Positions 57,530 to 64,000 of a stretch of DNA of 64,000 bases are shown piece after piece. The stretch covers positions 1,628,001 to 1,692,000 of the forward strand of contig NZ_CP102270.1 of the NCBI RefSeq assembly GCF_025148445.1, given 5' to 3'. Position numbers and translations under genes: made by a program. The notes beneath the pieces were generated by a model. It saw only the letters and a program-made list of their open reading frames with translations, did not search any database and was not told where the DNA came from. The DNA is from Eshraghiella crossota. Lineage in GTDB: Bacteria > Bacillota > Clostridia > Lachnospirales > Lachnospiraceae. Position 1 is the stretch's first letter. Each line of letters begins with the position of its first letter.

Positions 57530-58432
57530 TTATTCTTCTGCAGTGTCTGTCTTCGCTGCTGCTGCCTTTTCAGGGGTAGGGTCAAATATGCCCTCGGTTT
57601 TTCTTAATCTTATGTGCATAAATACGATGAAGAAAAGTCCAACTACAGCTATTGCGATTGAAACAATCTGTGAAACGGCGATTCCATTATGAAACTGAAG
57701 CTGGTCTGTTCGTAAGCCCTCCACAAAGAATCTTATAATTCCGTATCCAACACCATATCTGCAAAGTGTCTCTCCCTGGAACTTTTTCTTGTCCCTGAAT
57801 ACCAGTATCAGTATCAGCAGTAAAAGATTCAGTACACTTTCATAAAGAAATGTAGGATGTACCTGGACATAAGTGGTTCCGAACACATCCACAAGCATAT
57901 TATCTGATATGGTTCCTACTGATACGTCTTTAAGAGGTATCTGCATTGCAAAAATGTTATCCGTATATCCTCCGAAGGCTTCCCTGTTTACAAAATTACC
58001 CCATCTTCCGATAATCTGGCCTATCAAAAGTCCCGGAATAATGGTATCAGCCATCTTAAAAAAGCTTAATTTCTTAACTTTACTGAATATAATGAGAACG
58101 ATTACGCCACCTATAACTGCACCATATATCGCAATTCCACCGCCACGGATATTAAAAATCTCCTTAAGATTGTGTGAATAGTAATCCCATTCAAATGCCA
58201 CATAATATATTCTTGCGCATATTATCGCACCGATTACGGCAAAAAAGGTAAAATCAATATAATCATCTACCTTCTGGCCCGTCTTTTTAGCTCCGTGATA
58301 AGCGAGAAGTGCACCTGCGATAAGTCCCAGTGCAAGAATTATTCCGTAAAATTTAATTTCAAAGCTGCCGATATAAAAACCTGTCGGCAAATCAATTTCA
58401 AATCCGAGATTAGGAAATCTTATTGCTCCCAT
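57530..58432 (-). CDS. lgt: prolipoprotein diacylglyceryl transferase
   Basis: Lgt attaches diacylglycerol to the lipobox cysteine of prolipoproteins such as the DUF3048 protein in this window. 300 residues with seven likely membrane spans. IKFYGIILALGLIAG, the HGAKKTG loop, RGGGIAIYGAVIGG, IGRWGNFVNREAFGG (conserved signature with essential Arg and Asn), HPTFLYESVLNL and GIIRFFVEGLRTDQL identify it. The C-terminus is Ala/Thr/Glu-rich and variable. It is transcribed alone and divergently from ychF. Confidence 0.95.
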   Translation of the reverse strand: MGAIRFPNLGFEIDLPTGFYIGSFEIKFYGIILALGLIAGALLAYHGAKKTGQKVDDYIDFTFFAVIGAIICARIYYVAFEWDYYSHNLKEIFNIRGGGIAIYGAVIGGVIVLIIFSKVKKLSFFKMADTIIPGLLIGQIIGRWGNFVNREAFGGYTDNIFAMQIPLKDVSVGTISDNMLVDVFGTTYVQVHPTFLYESVLNLLLLILILVFRDKKKFQGETLCRYGVGYGIIRFFVEGLRTDQLQFHNGIAVSQIVSIAIAVVGLFFIVFMHIRLRKTEGIFDPTPEKAAAAKTDTAEE

Positions 58433-58522
58433 ATTTTATTTCTCCTTATATTTTTTTATAAGTATATTCCAATGTCATCAATTAATCAATCTATTTTTAT
58501 GTTTCCAACTTGACATATTATA

Positions 58523-58531
58523 TGGTATAAT
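58523..58531 (+). promoter_or_regulatory. extended -10 promoter of ychF
   Basis: TGGTATAAT (58523-58531) is a TGn-TATAAT extended -10 box, 26 bp before the ATG; AAGGAGG follows. No good -35 is seen at 17 bp. Confidence 0.6.
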
Positions 58532-58556
58532 CAGATTTTAAGGAGGATTTTAGAAA

Positions 58557-59654
58557 ATGAAACTTGGTATCGTAGGATTGCCTAACGTAGGTAAAAGTAC
58601 ACTTTTTAATTCATTGACAAAGGCAGGTGCAGAATCGGCTAATTATCCGTTCTGTACAATCGACCCTAATGTCGGTGTTGTTTCAGTACCTGACGAAAGG
58701 CTTCAGTTATTATCTGATTTATATAATTCGGCAAAAATAGTTCCCGCAGTTATAGAATTTGTTGACATTGCAGGACTTGTAAAAGGAGCTTCAAAGGGTG
58801 AGGGGCTTGGTAACCAGTTCCTTTCACATATAAGAGAAACCGATGCTATCGTCCATGTGGTAAGGTGTTTTGAAAACAGCAACATCGTCCACGTTGACGG
58901 CTCTATCGACCCATTAAGGGACATTGATACAATTAATCTTGAACTTATCTTTTCTGATATTGATATTATTGACAGAAGAATTGCAAAAGTTTCCCGTGGT
59001 GCAAGAAATGATAAAGCCCTTGCAAAAGAACTTGAGCTTCTTGAAGAATTGAAAGCACATCTTGAAGACGGCAAGGCTGCCAGAAGTTTTGTCACGGATG
59101 ATGATGACAAAAAAGCTCTTCTTAGTACATATGACTTATTGACATTCAAACCTGTTATATATGCTGCCAATGTTTCCGAAGATGACCTTGCGGATGACGG
59201 TGCAAGCAATGAGAATGTTGCAAAAGTAAGGGAATTTGCCGCTTCCGAGGGAAGTGAGGTATTCGTTGTATGTGCACAGATTGAAGAAGAAATTTCAGAA
59301 CTTGAAGATGATGAGAAAAAGATGTTTCTTGAAGACCTCGGTCTTAAGGAATCAGGACTTGATAAATTAATCAAGGCAAGTTATAAACTCCTCGGTCTTA
59401 TAAGTTTTCTTACCGCCGGTCCTACAGAAACAAGAGCATGGACCATCAAGAAAGGAACTAAAGCTCCCGGAGCTGCCGGAAAGATTCACAGTGATTTTGA
59501 ACGTGGTTTCATTAAAGCCGAAGTTGTATACTACAAAGATCTGCTTGAATGTGGTTCTTACGCCGCTGCCAAAGAAAAAGGACTTGTAGGAATTGAGGGT
59601 AAGGATTACGTTGTAAAAGACGGAGATGTAATTTTATTCAGATTTAACGTCTGA
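58557..59654 (+). CDS. ychF: redox-regulated Obg-family ATPase/GTPase YchF
   Basis: A 365-residue Obg-family P-loop NTPase that prefers ATP and associates with ribosomes and stress responses. Walker A GLPNVGKSTLFNSLTK (7-22), G2/G3 VDIAGLVKGASKGEGLGNQF, NASE-type region, and a C-terminal TGS domain ending KDYVVKDGDVILFRFNV. Own promoter and AAGGAGG. It ends tail to tail with thiN; the two coding regions overlap by 21 bp. Confidence 0.96.
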   Translation: MKLGIVGLPNVGKSTLFNSLTKAGAESANYPFCTIDPNVGVVSVPDERLQLLSDLYNSAKIVPAVIEFVDIAGLVKGASKGEGLGNQFLSHIRETDAIVHVVRCFENSNIVHVDGSIDPLRDIDTINLELIFSDIDIIDRRIAKVSRGARNDKALAKELELLEELKAHLEDGKAARSFVTDDDDKKALLSTYDLLTFKPVIYAANVSEDDLADDGASNENVAKVREFAASEGSEVFVVCAQIEEEISELEDDEKKMFLEDLGLKESGLDKLIKASYKLLGLISFLTAGPTETRAWTIKKGTKAPGAAGKIHSDFERGFIKAEVVYYKDLLECGSYAAAKEKGLVGIEGKDYVVKDGDVILFRFNV

Positions 59655-60275
59655 TGCTATAACAGCTATAAGGCAGCCTTCATCTATATGAATGGCTGCT
59701 TTTTTTTCTGATACTTCATTACTTACGCATCTGGTACTACCGGGATTAAGGGTAAATTTTTCAACATTGTAGCGGAAGCCTTTAAGGGTAATTCCCTTCA
59801 CAGCTCCTGAAAATGGGATGAAAGATACATATTTTCCCACACCTTTTTCAAATTCATATTCTTTATCTACCAGAAAAATCCTGTTGTTTTCATCAATTAT
59901 TTCCGCATGAAGTCCGGCATCCATGGCTATTTTCAAGGTATGTATGTTTCCGAGAAAATGGTCTGCCCTGCCTCCTGTTGCACACAATACATCTATCGGC
60001 TGATTTTTTATAACTGCCTGTTTCATTGCTATTTCCATATCCGTATCATCTTTTTCAGGCTTATATCTTCTGATTATTTTACTGTCATATCCTGATAAAA
60101 TGCTGTTCCTGACTGAATCGAAATCTCCCACAATAAGGTCCGGAAACAGATTAAGACTTTCCGTATAGGAAAGTCCCTTATCTACTGCAATAATATAATT
60201 ATAATCGTCAGGACATATATATTCTTTTACAAAATCTTCTTTATATATTCCGCCTGCAATTATCAACGTCTTCAT
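59634..60275 (-). CDS. thiN: thiamine pyrophosphokinase
   Basis: ThiN converts thiamine to thiamine diphosphate. 213 residues: IIAVDKGLSYTESL, DLIVGDFDSVRNSIL (catalytic DFDS), PEKDDTDMEIAMKQA and GGRADHFLGNIH, the TPK catalytic signature, then the C-terminal beta domain with SEVSEK-type GSTRCVSNEVSEKKA. Last gene of prkC-rsgA-rpe-thiN, ten bases after rpe. Its 3' end overlaps ychF on the opposite strand. No TPP riboswitch was found. Confidence 0.94.
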   Translation of the reverse strand: MKTLIIAGGIYKEDFVKEYICPDDYNYIIAVDKGLSYTESLNLFPDLIVGDFDSVRNSILSGYDSKIIRRYKPEKDDTDMEIAMKQAVIKNQPIDVLCATGGRADHFLGNIHTLKIAMDAGLHAEIIDENNRIFLVDKEYEFEKGVGKYVSFIPFSGAVKGITLKGFRYNVEKFTLNPGSTRCVSNEVSEKKAAIHIDEGCLIAVIASDVKSE

Positions 60276-60285
60276 AATTACCTCT

Positions 60286-60945
60286 TTAATATCTGCTTAT
60301 TATCTCATTAAATTTCCTTACATTGTCCGCAATATCGTCTTTAAATACAGCAGAACCCGCTACGATAATGTCTGCGCCGCATTTAAGGACTTTTTCCACA
60401 TTATCAAGTTTAATTCCACCATCAACCTCAATAGCAAAAGAAAGTCCGAGGTCTTTTCTCATTCTGTCAAGTTCGCATATTCTCTCAAAGGACTCTTCAA
60501 TAAATGACTGTCCTCCAAAGCCGGGATGAACACTCATCACAACAACTTCATCCACATACTGAAGATACGGCCTTAATGTATCCATAGGAGTCTCAGGATT
60601 AATTGCAATTGCAGGCTTTGCACCTGTTTCCCTTATTTTGAGCAATGTATCAATTATATTTTTACAGGCTTCAACATGGATGGATATAATATCTGCACCG
60701 CTTTTTCTCACAACCTCAATATATCTTTCAGGGTCAACTACCATCATATGTACGTCAAAAATCATATCGGTACATGGCCTTATTGATTCAACTACAGGCA
60801 TTCCAAAAGAAATACTGGGTACAAACATACCGTCCATTATATCTACATGCAGCATTTCATTGCCTGCATTTTCTATTATTTTTAACTGCTCTCCGACTTT
60901 TGTAAAATCAGCCGAAAGCATTGATGGTGATAAATACTTTTTCAT
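60286..60945 (-). CDS. rpe: ribulose-phosphate 3-epimerase
   Basis: Rpe interconverts ribulose-5-phosphate and xylulose-5-phosphate in the pentose phosphate pathway. 219 residues of TIM barrel: LSPSMLSADFTKVGEQLKI, HVDIMDGMFVPSISFGMPVV (zinc His/Asp), DVHMMVVDPERYIE, VVVMSVHPGFGGQSFIEE, and the phosphate-binding EVDGGIKLDNVEKVLKCGAD. Its ATG shares the A of the rsgA stop (TAATG). The operon position between rsgA and thiN is the Firmicutes standard. Confidence 0.96.
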   Translation of the reverse strand: MKKYLSPSMLSADFTKVGEQLKIIENAGNEMLHVDIMDGMFVPSISFGMPVVESIRPCTDMIFDVHMMVVDPERYIEVVRKSGADIISIHVEACKNIIDTLLKIRETGAKPAIAINPETPMDTLRPYLQYVDEVVVMSVHPGFGGQSFIEESFERICELDRMRKDLGLSFAIEVDGGIKLDNVEKVLKCGADIIVAGSAVFKDDIADNVRKFNEIISRY

Positions 60946-61823
60946 TAATATTTCCTCTTGTTCTTTAATTCATTATACATATCGGTATATATTTTATATC
61001 TTAATTCAGATATTCTGCCTTCAGTTACAGCAGCTTTAACCGCACAATCAGGCTCATTGACATGGACGCATCCGTTAAAACGGCACTTTCCTTCATATTC
61101 TGTAAATTCATTAAAATAAAATCTTAAGTCCTTGTCCTCCACTACATTATAGTCAAGGGAGGTAAAGCCCGGTGTGTCAAGTACAAAAGTATCTCCGGTT
61201 ATGTTAAAAATCTCCGTATGCCTTGTGGTATGCTTACCTCTGTTAATCTTCTCGCTTATCTCTCCGGTTCTTGATTCCGCCTCCGGGAAAACGCTGTTAA
61301 GAATGGAGGATTTACCGACTCCCGAAGGGCCTGCAAGTGCGGTGGTTTTATTTTGTAAAACTTCTCTTATTTCATCAATTCCTTTGTTCTCTTTAACACT
61401 TGACGTAATAATCCTTGAACCGCATCCTGAAAAATCTTTTACCATTTTATCGAGGCTTTCGCTGTCCACCTGGTCTGTTTTATTAAAACATATCACGGTA
61501 TCTATTCTGTTATATTCCATCATCACTATGAACCTGCTTAAAAGATTAAAATTAGGTTCGGGTGATAAGGACGCAAATACAATCATTACCTGGTCAATAT
61601 TGGCAACTGCGGGTCTTATAAGTTCATTTTTTCTTGGAAGAATATCCGTGATATTTCCCGTATGTTCACTGTCACTGATAACGTCTATCAGGACATTGTC
61701 GCCTACCAATGGTTTTATTTTTTTGTTACGGAAAACGCCCTTGGCTTTGCACTCATAAACGCCTGCCTCGATGACATACACGTAATAAAACCCTGCTATT
61801 CCTTTTATAATTTTTCCCTGCAT
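60945..61823 (-). CDS. rsgA: ribosome small subunit-dependent GTPase RsgA
   Basis: RsgA is a circularly permuted GTPase that aids 30S maturation. 292 residues: N-terminal OB domain (GKIIKGIAGFYYVYVIEAGV), then G4 CFNKTDQVD, G1 GPSGVGKSSILNS, G3 DTPGFTSLD, and the zinc site CRFNGCVHVNEPDCAVKAAV with its Cys-His set. All G motifs intact. It lies between prkC and rpe; TAATG overlap with rpe. Ribosome site AGGAG-type before the ATG. Confidence 0.96.
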   Translation of the reverse strand: MQGKIIKGIAGFYYVYVIEAGVYECKAKGVFRNKKIKPLVGDNVLIDVISDSEHTGNITDILPRKNELIRPAVANIDQVMIVFASLSPEPNFNLLSRFIVMMEYNRIDTVICFNKTDQVDSESLDKMVKDFSGCGSRIITSSVKENKGIDEIREVLQNKTTALAGPSGVGKSSILNSVFPEAESRTGEISEKINRGKHTTRHTEIFNITGDTFVLDTPGFTSLDYNVVEDKDLRFYFNEFTEYEGKCRFNGCVHVNEPDCAVKAAVTEGRISELRYKIYTDMYNELKNKRKY

Positions 61824-61841
61824 ATTCTCCGTTATCTTTCC

Positions 61842-61880
61842 TGATAAAATAACCGCTTAGCTGTATCACTAAACGGTTAC
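61842..61880 (-). terminator. partial terminator between prkC and rsgA
   Basis: TAACCGCTTAG (61850-61860) and CTAAACGGTTA (61869-61879) pair with one wobble; on the minus strand ATTTTATC follows. It may uncouple prkC from the genes downstream. Confidence 0.75.
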
Positions 61881-61892
61881 TTTATGATAATT

Positions 61893-64000
61893 TTATTCGA
61901 TTACAACCGGAATATTGTCACTTGTTGCAGTAGCGCCGCTTCCGTCTGCCTTAGTATATTTTATGGTAACAACAATATATGCCTCTCCTGCTTTGGCATC
62001 CTTAATCTGTGTTGTAAAATGATAGCCTCCTTTTACTTCACTTATATTATTATATTTTGCCGGAGTTCCAGCTTCTACCGATGCCTTATTGCCGTCATTA
62101 TTGGTATAATGAACTGAGAAGGTAAGTTCAACTGCAGCTTCTGCATCACAATCCGGACTAACCTTGGCTGCTATTGTATCAAGATTAATTGTCTGTGTAA
62201 CCGAAGGTACTACAGGTGCCGGTGTTGTAGTCTCCGGCTCAGCCCCGATACTTATAACAACATCAATAGCTGTTCCTATTTTAACCGAATCATTAACCGA
62301 ATATCCGTTAATCGAAATAATCTTACCGGCTTCAACCTTGTCATCATTCTTTTCTGTTACTTTTCCTAACTTAAGGGAATACTTGGCAAGAAGTTCTTCT
62401 GCTTCAGCCTTTGTCTTTCCTACAATATCAGGGATTATAGGCTTACCAAGACTGACAACAAGATTAATCTTGGCTGTAGAAGGTGTTTCCTCACCAACCT
62501 TAGGTCCGTTCTGTGTAATTACATTGCCTTCTTTTATTTCATTGTCATAAGTATATTCAACGCCTACGTTATTAATATCAAAACCAAGGTCTTCCAGTTC
62601 TTTCTTAGCGTCCGCTTCTGACTTATTGCTAAGATCAGGCATCTTAATATTCACTTCATTCTTGCCCTTATAAAGCACAACAGTTACCTGTGTTCCCACA
62701 TTGACTTTAGTTCCTGCTACAGGGTCGGTTGATTTAACTTTACCAATGAGGGAATCATCTGTTGTCTCAACATACTGGAAAGTATATTTAAGTTCTGCCT
62801 TGATAATGGCTTCCTCTGCTTCGTTCTGTGTCTTGCCGAGTACGTCTACCATATCAACAGTCTTAACGCCCTTACTGATATATACGGTTATTGTTGTGTT
62901 TTTATCTACAAAAGAACCGGTTTCAGGATTGGTATCGTATACCTTGTCAACATCATCTTCTTTAGAATAACCATATTCATATTTAAAGCCGAGTTTTTCG
63001 TCATTAAGAGCTTTCTTTGCTTCTTCAAGAGTCATTCCGAGAACATCAGGAACTTTTACTTTATCCGATGTATCTTCAATGCTTGTTGTAGGATCATTTT
63101 TCTTACCGCTGCTTCCCGAACCGAAATTCTTGGCAATCTTGGTAATCAGAATTACAAGTATTGCAACAATGGCAACCGCAACGGATATGGCAAGTATTGT
63201 TATTACCTTATCAATTGTTTTCTTGTTGCCTGCTTCGTCTTCATCTAATTCTTCATCGTCACCATCAATATCATCAAGATTGTCATCGTCACCGTCTTCG
63301 TCAATGTCATCTTCCTCTGCAGCTTCGCCAAGGCTGTTCTTTTTATTAACTTCACCGATTGGTGTTGCTTCAATATCCTCAGCTTTGACAGCTGATGATT
63401 TTTCAGCTATTTCATTCACTTCATCAGGTGTGATAAGCTTTGTAGGCGCATCGGATGCCAATGGTGCTCCAATTGTAACAAAATCTTCATCAGGTGTTAC
63501 AAGAGAGCGCTTAAGATCTGCAATAAGATCTGTCATATTCTGATAACGACGTTCTGTACGCTTCTGTGTACATTTAAGAACTATCTTCTCAACACTTACA
63601 GGTATCTCAGGAACATATTGTCTTGGTGAAACAATTTCATCCTGAATATGCTGAAGTGCAATTGCTACGGTAGTATCACCTTCAAAAGGTACTCTGCCCG
63701 TAAGCATTTCATAAAGTGTTATACCAAAAGAATATATATCACTCTTCTCATCACTGTATCCGCCTCTTGCCTGTTCAGGTGAAATATAGTGAACAGAACC
63801 CATAACCGATGAATTAATAGTGTTGGAAGAAGCAGCTCTTGCTATACCGAAATCGGTTACTTTAACTTTGCCTTCCTTAGAAATTATAATATTCTGTGGC
63901 TTAATGTCCCTGTGGACAATGTTATGCTTATGGGCAGCGTCAATTCCCTGTGCTACCTGGATTGCAATGCTTACCGCTTCCCTTACGCCAAGAACACCTT
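61893..64000 (-). CDS. prkC: PASTA-domain Ser/Thr protein kinase PrkC, C-terminal part (runs off edge)
   Basis: At least 701 residues; the first part of the kinase is beyond the right edge. Seen: HRDIKPQN catalytic loop, DFGIARAASS, SVHYISPEQARGGYSDEKSD, the end of the kinase lobe, an acidic juxtamembrane region, one membrane helix (VITILAISVAVAIVAILVIL), four PASTA repeats (starting VPDVLGMTLEEAKKAL, VDMVDVLGKTQNEAEEAI, MPDLSNKSEADAKKEL, IPDIVGKTKAEAEELL) and a further extracellular domain of about 110 residues. PASTA domains bind peptidoglycan or muropeptides; the kinase controls cell-wall and germination responses. A phosphatase gene (prpC) is expected just outside. Confidence 0.95.
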   Translation of the reverse strand, partial: GVLGVREAVSIAIQVAQGIDAAHKHNIVHRDIKPQNIIISKEGKVKVTDFGIARAASSNTINSSVMGSVHYISPEQARGGYSDEKSDIYSFGITLYEMLTGRVPFEGDTTVAIALQHIQDEIVSPRQYVPEIPVSVEKIVLKCTQKRTERRYQNMTDLIADLKRSLVTPDEDFVTIGAPLASDAPTKLITPDEVNEIAEKSSAVKAEDIEATPIGEVNKKNSLGEAAEEDDIDEDGDDDNLDDIDGDDEELDEDEAGNKKTIDKVITILAISVAVAIVAILVILITKIAKNFGSGSSGKKNDPTTSIEDTSDKVKVPDVLGMTLEEAKKALNDEKLGFKYEYGYSKEDDVDKVYDTNPETGSFVDKNTTITVYISKGVKTVDMVDVLGKTQNEAEEAIIKAELKYTFQYVETTDDSLIGKVKSTDPVAGTKVNVGTQVTVVLYKGKNEVNIKMPDLSNKSEADAKKELEDLGFDINNVGVEYTYDNEIKEGNVITQNGPKVGEETPSTAKINLVVSLGKPIIPDIVGKTKAEAEELLAKYSLKLGKVTEKNDDKVEAGKIISINGYSVNDSVKIGTAIDVVISIGAEPETTTPAPVVPSVTQTINLDTIAAKVSPDCDAEAAVELTFSVHYTNNDGNKASVEAGTPAKYNNISEVKGGYHFTTQIKDAKAGEAYIVVTIKYTKADGSGATATSDNIPVVIE

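Noticed and set aside
58703-59374. Minus-strand Ser-rich frame inside ychF
   Set aside because: Low-complexity antisense frame of a conserved gene.
59640-60290. Possible TPP riboswitch at thiN
   Set aside because: thiN is last in an operon with ten bases upstream; no TPP aptamer consensus is present.
1-64000. CRISPR arrays, tRNA and rRNA genes
   Set aside because: No regularly spaced repeats of 25-40 bp, no CCA-type cloverleaf or rRNA core sequences were found on either strand by eye.

Overview
The window reads as chromosome of a low-GC, Gram-positive, spore-lineage Clostridia bacterium, most likely a member of Lachnospiraceae. This rests on gene content and order rather than on a database search: a prkC-rsgA-rpe-thiN operon, an mraZ-led division and cell-wall cluster, a SpoVD-like penicillin-binding protein, a ferritin-like spore-coat protein, meso-diaminopimelate dehydrogenase, and strong AGGAGG ribosome binding sites. 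Almost every gene lies on the minus strand. No tRNA, rRNA or CRISPR array was seen.

Layout. 1-5.6 kb: xanthine salvage (nucleobase permease, xpt), a lipoprotein/membrane-protein pair, a spore-coat-like protein, small membrane proteins and a HAD phosphatase. 5.6-13.2 kb: an accessory island rich in broken genes. It has a truncated acetyltransferase, a zinc-ribbon remnant, an intact DUF262-DUF1524 (GmrSD-like) defence nuclease behind an XRE regulator carrying an in-frame amber codon, a frameshifted P-loop kinase, a RhuM-family gene, a deletion junction joining acetyltransferase and recombinase remnants, and an HNH-type nuclease next to a SUKH immunity-like gene and a zinc-ribbon protein of unknown function. 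13.2-31.4 kb: housekeeping genes: rRNA methyltransferase, pcrA, PspA, YerC, trpS, a complete queuosine-precursor operon (queD-queE-folE-queC-queF) behind a preQ1-type riboswitch, a parvulin, ddh, and an aminopeptidase P whose promoter sits inside the preceding terminator.

31.4-37.1 kb: a self-contained fructose operon, fruK-fruA-ptsH-ptsI-deoR, with its own HPr (Ala at position 46) and Enzyme I. 37.1-39.06 kb: an IS30-like insertion sequence flanked by a 13-bp direct repeat; it separates a gene from its terminator. 39.06-46.5 kb: LURP-one-related protein, esterase, thioesterase, pyruvate kinase, small membrane/exported proteins, and a P-type cation ATPase under a yybP-ykoY (Mn2+) riboswitch.

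46.5-47.0 kb: a candidate type I toxin-antitoxin locus. A 30-codon hydrophobic peptide gene and a convergent small RNA share one bidirectional terminator and carry related 5' hairpins. I consider it the most interesting undescribed element here. 47.0-57.4 kb: ftsZ, ftsQ, ftsW, murD, two class B PBPs, ftsL, rsmH and mraZ, with MraZ-box-like repeats at the promoter; mraY is not in the cluster. 57.5-64 kb: lgt, plus-strand ychF, and thiN, rpe, rsgA and the PASTA kinase prkC, which runs off the right edge.
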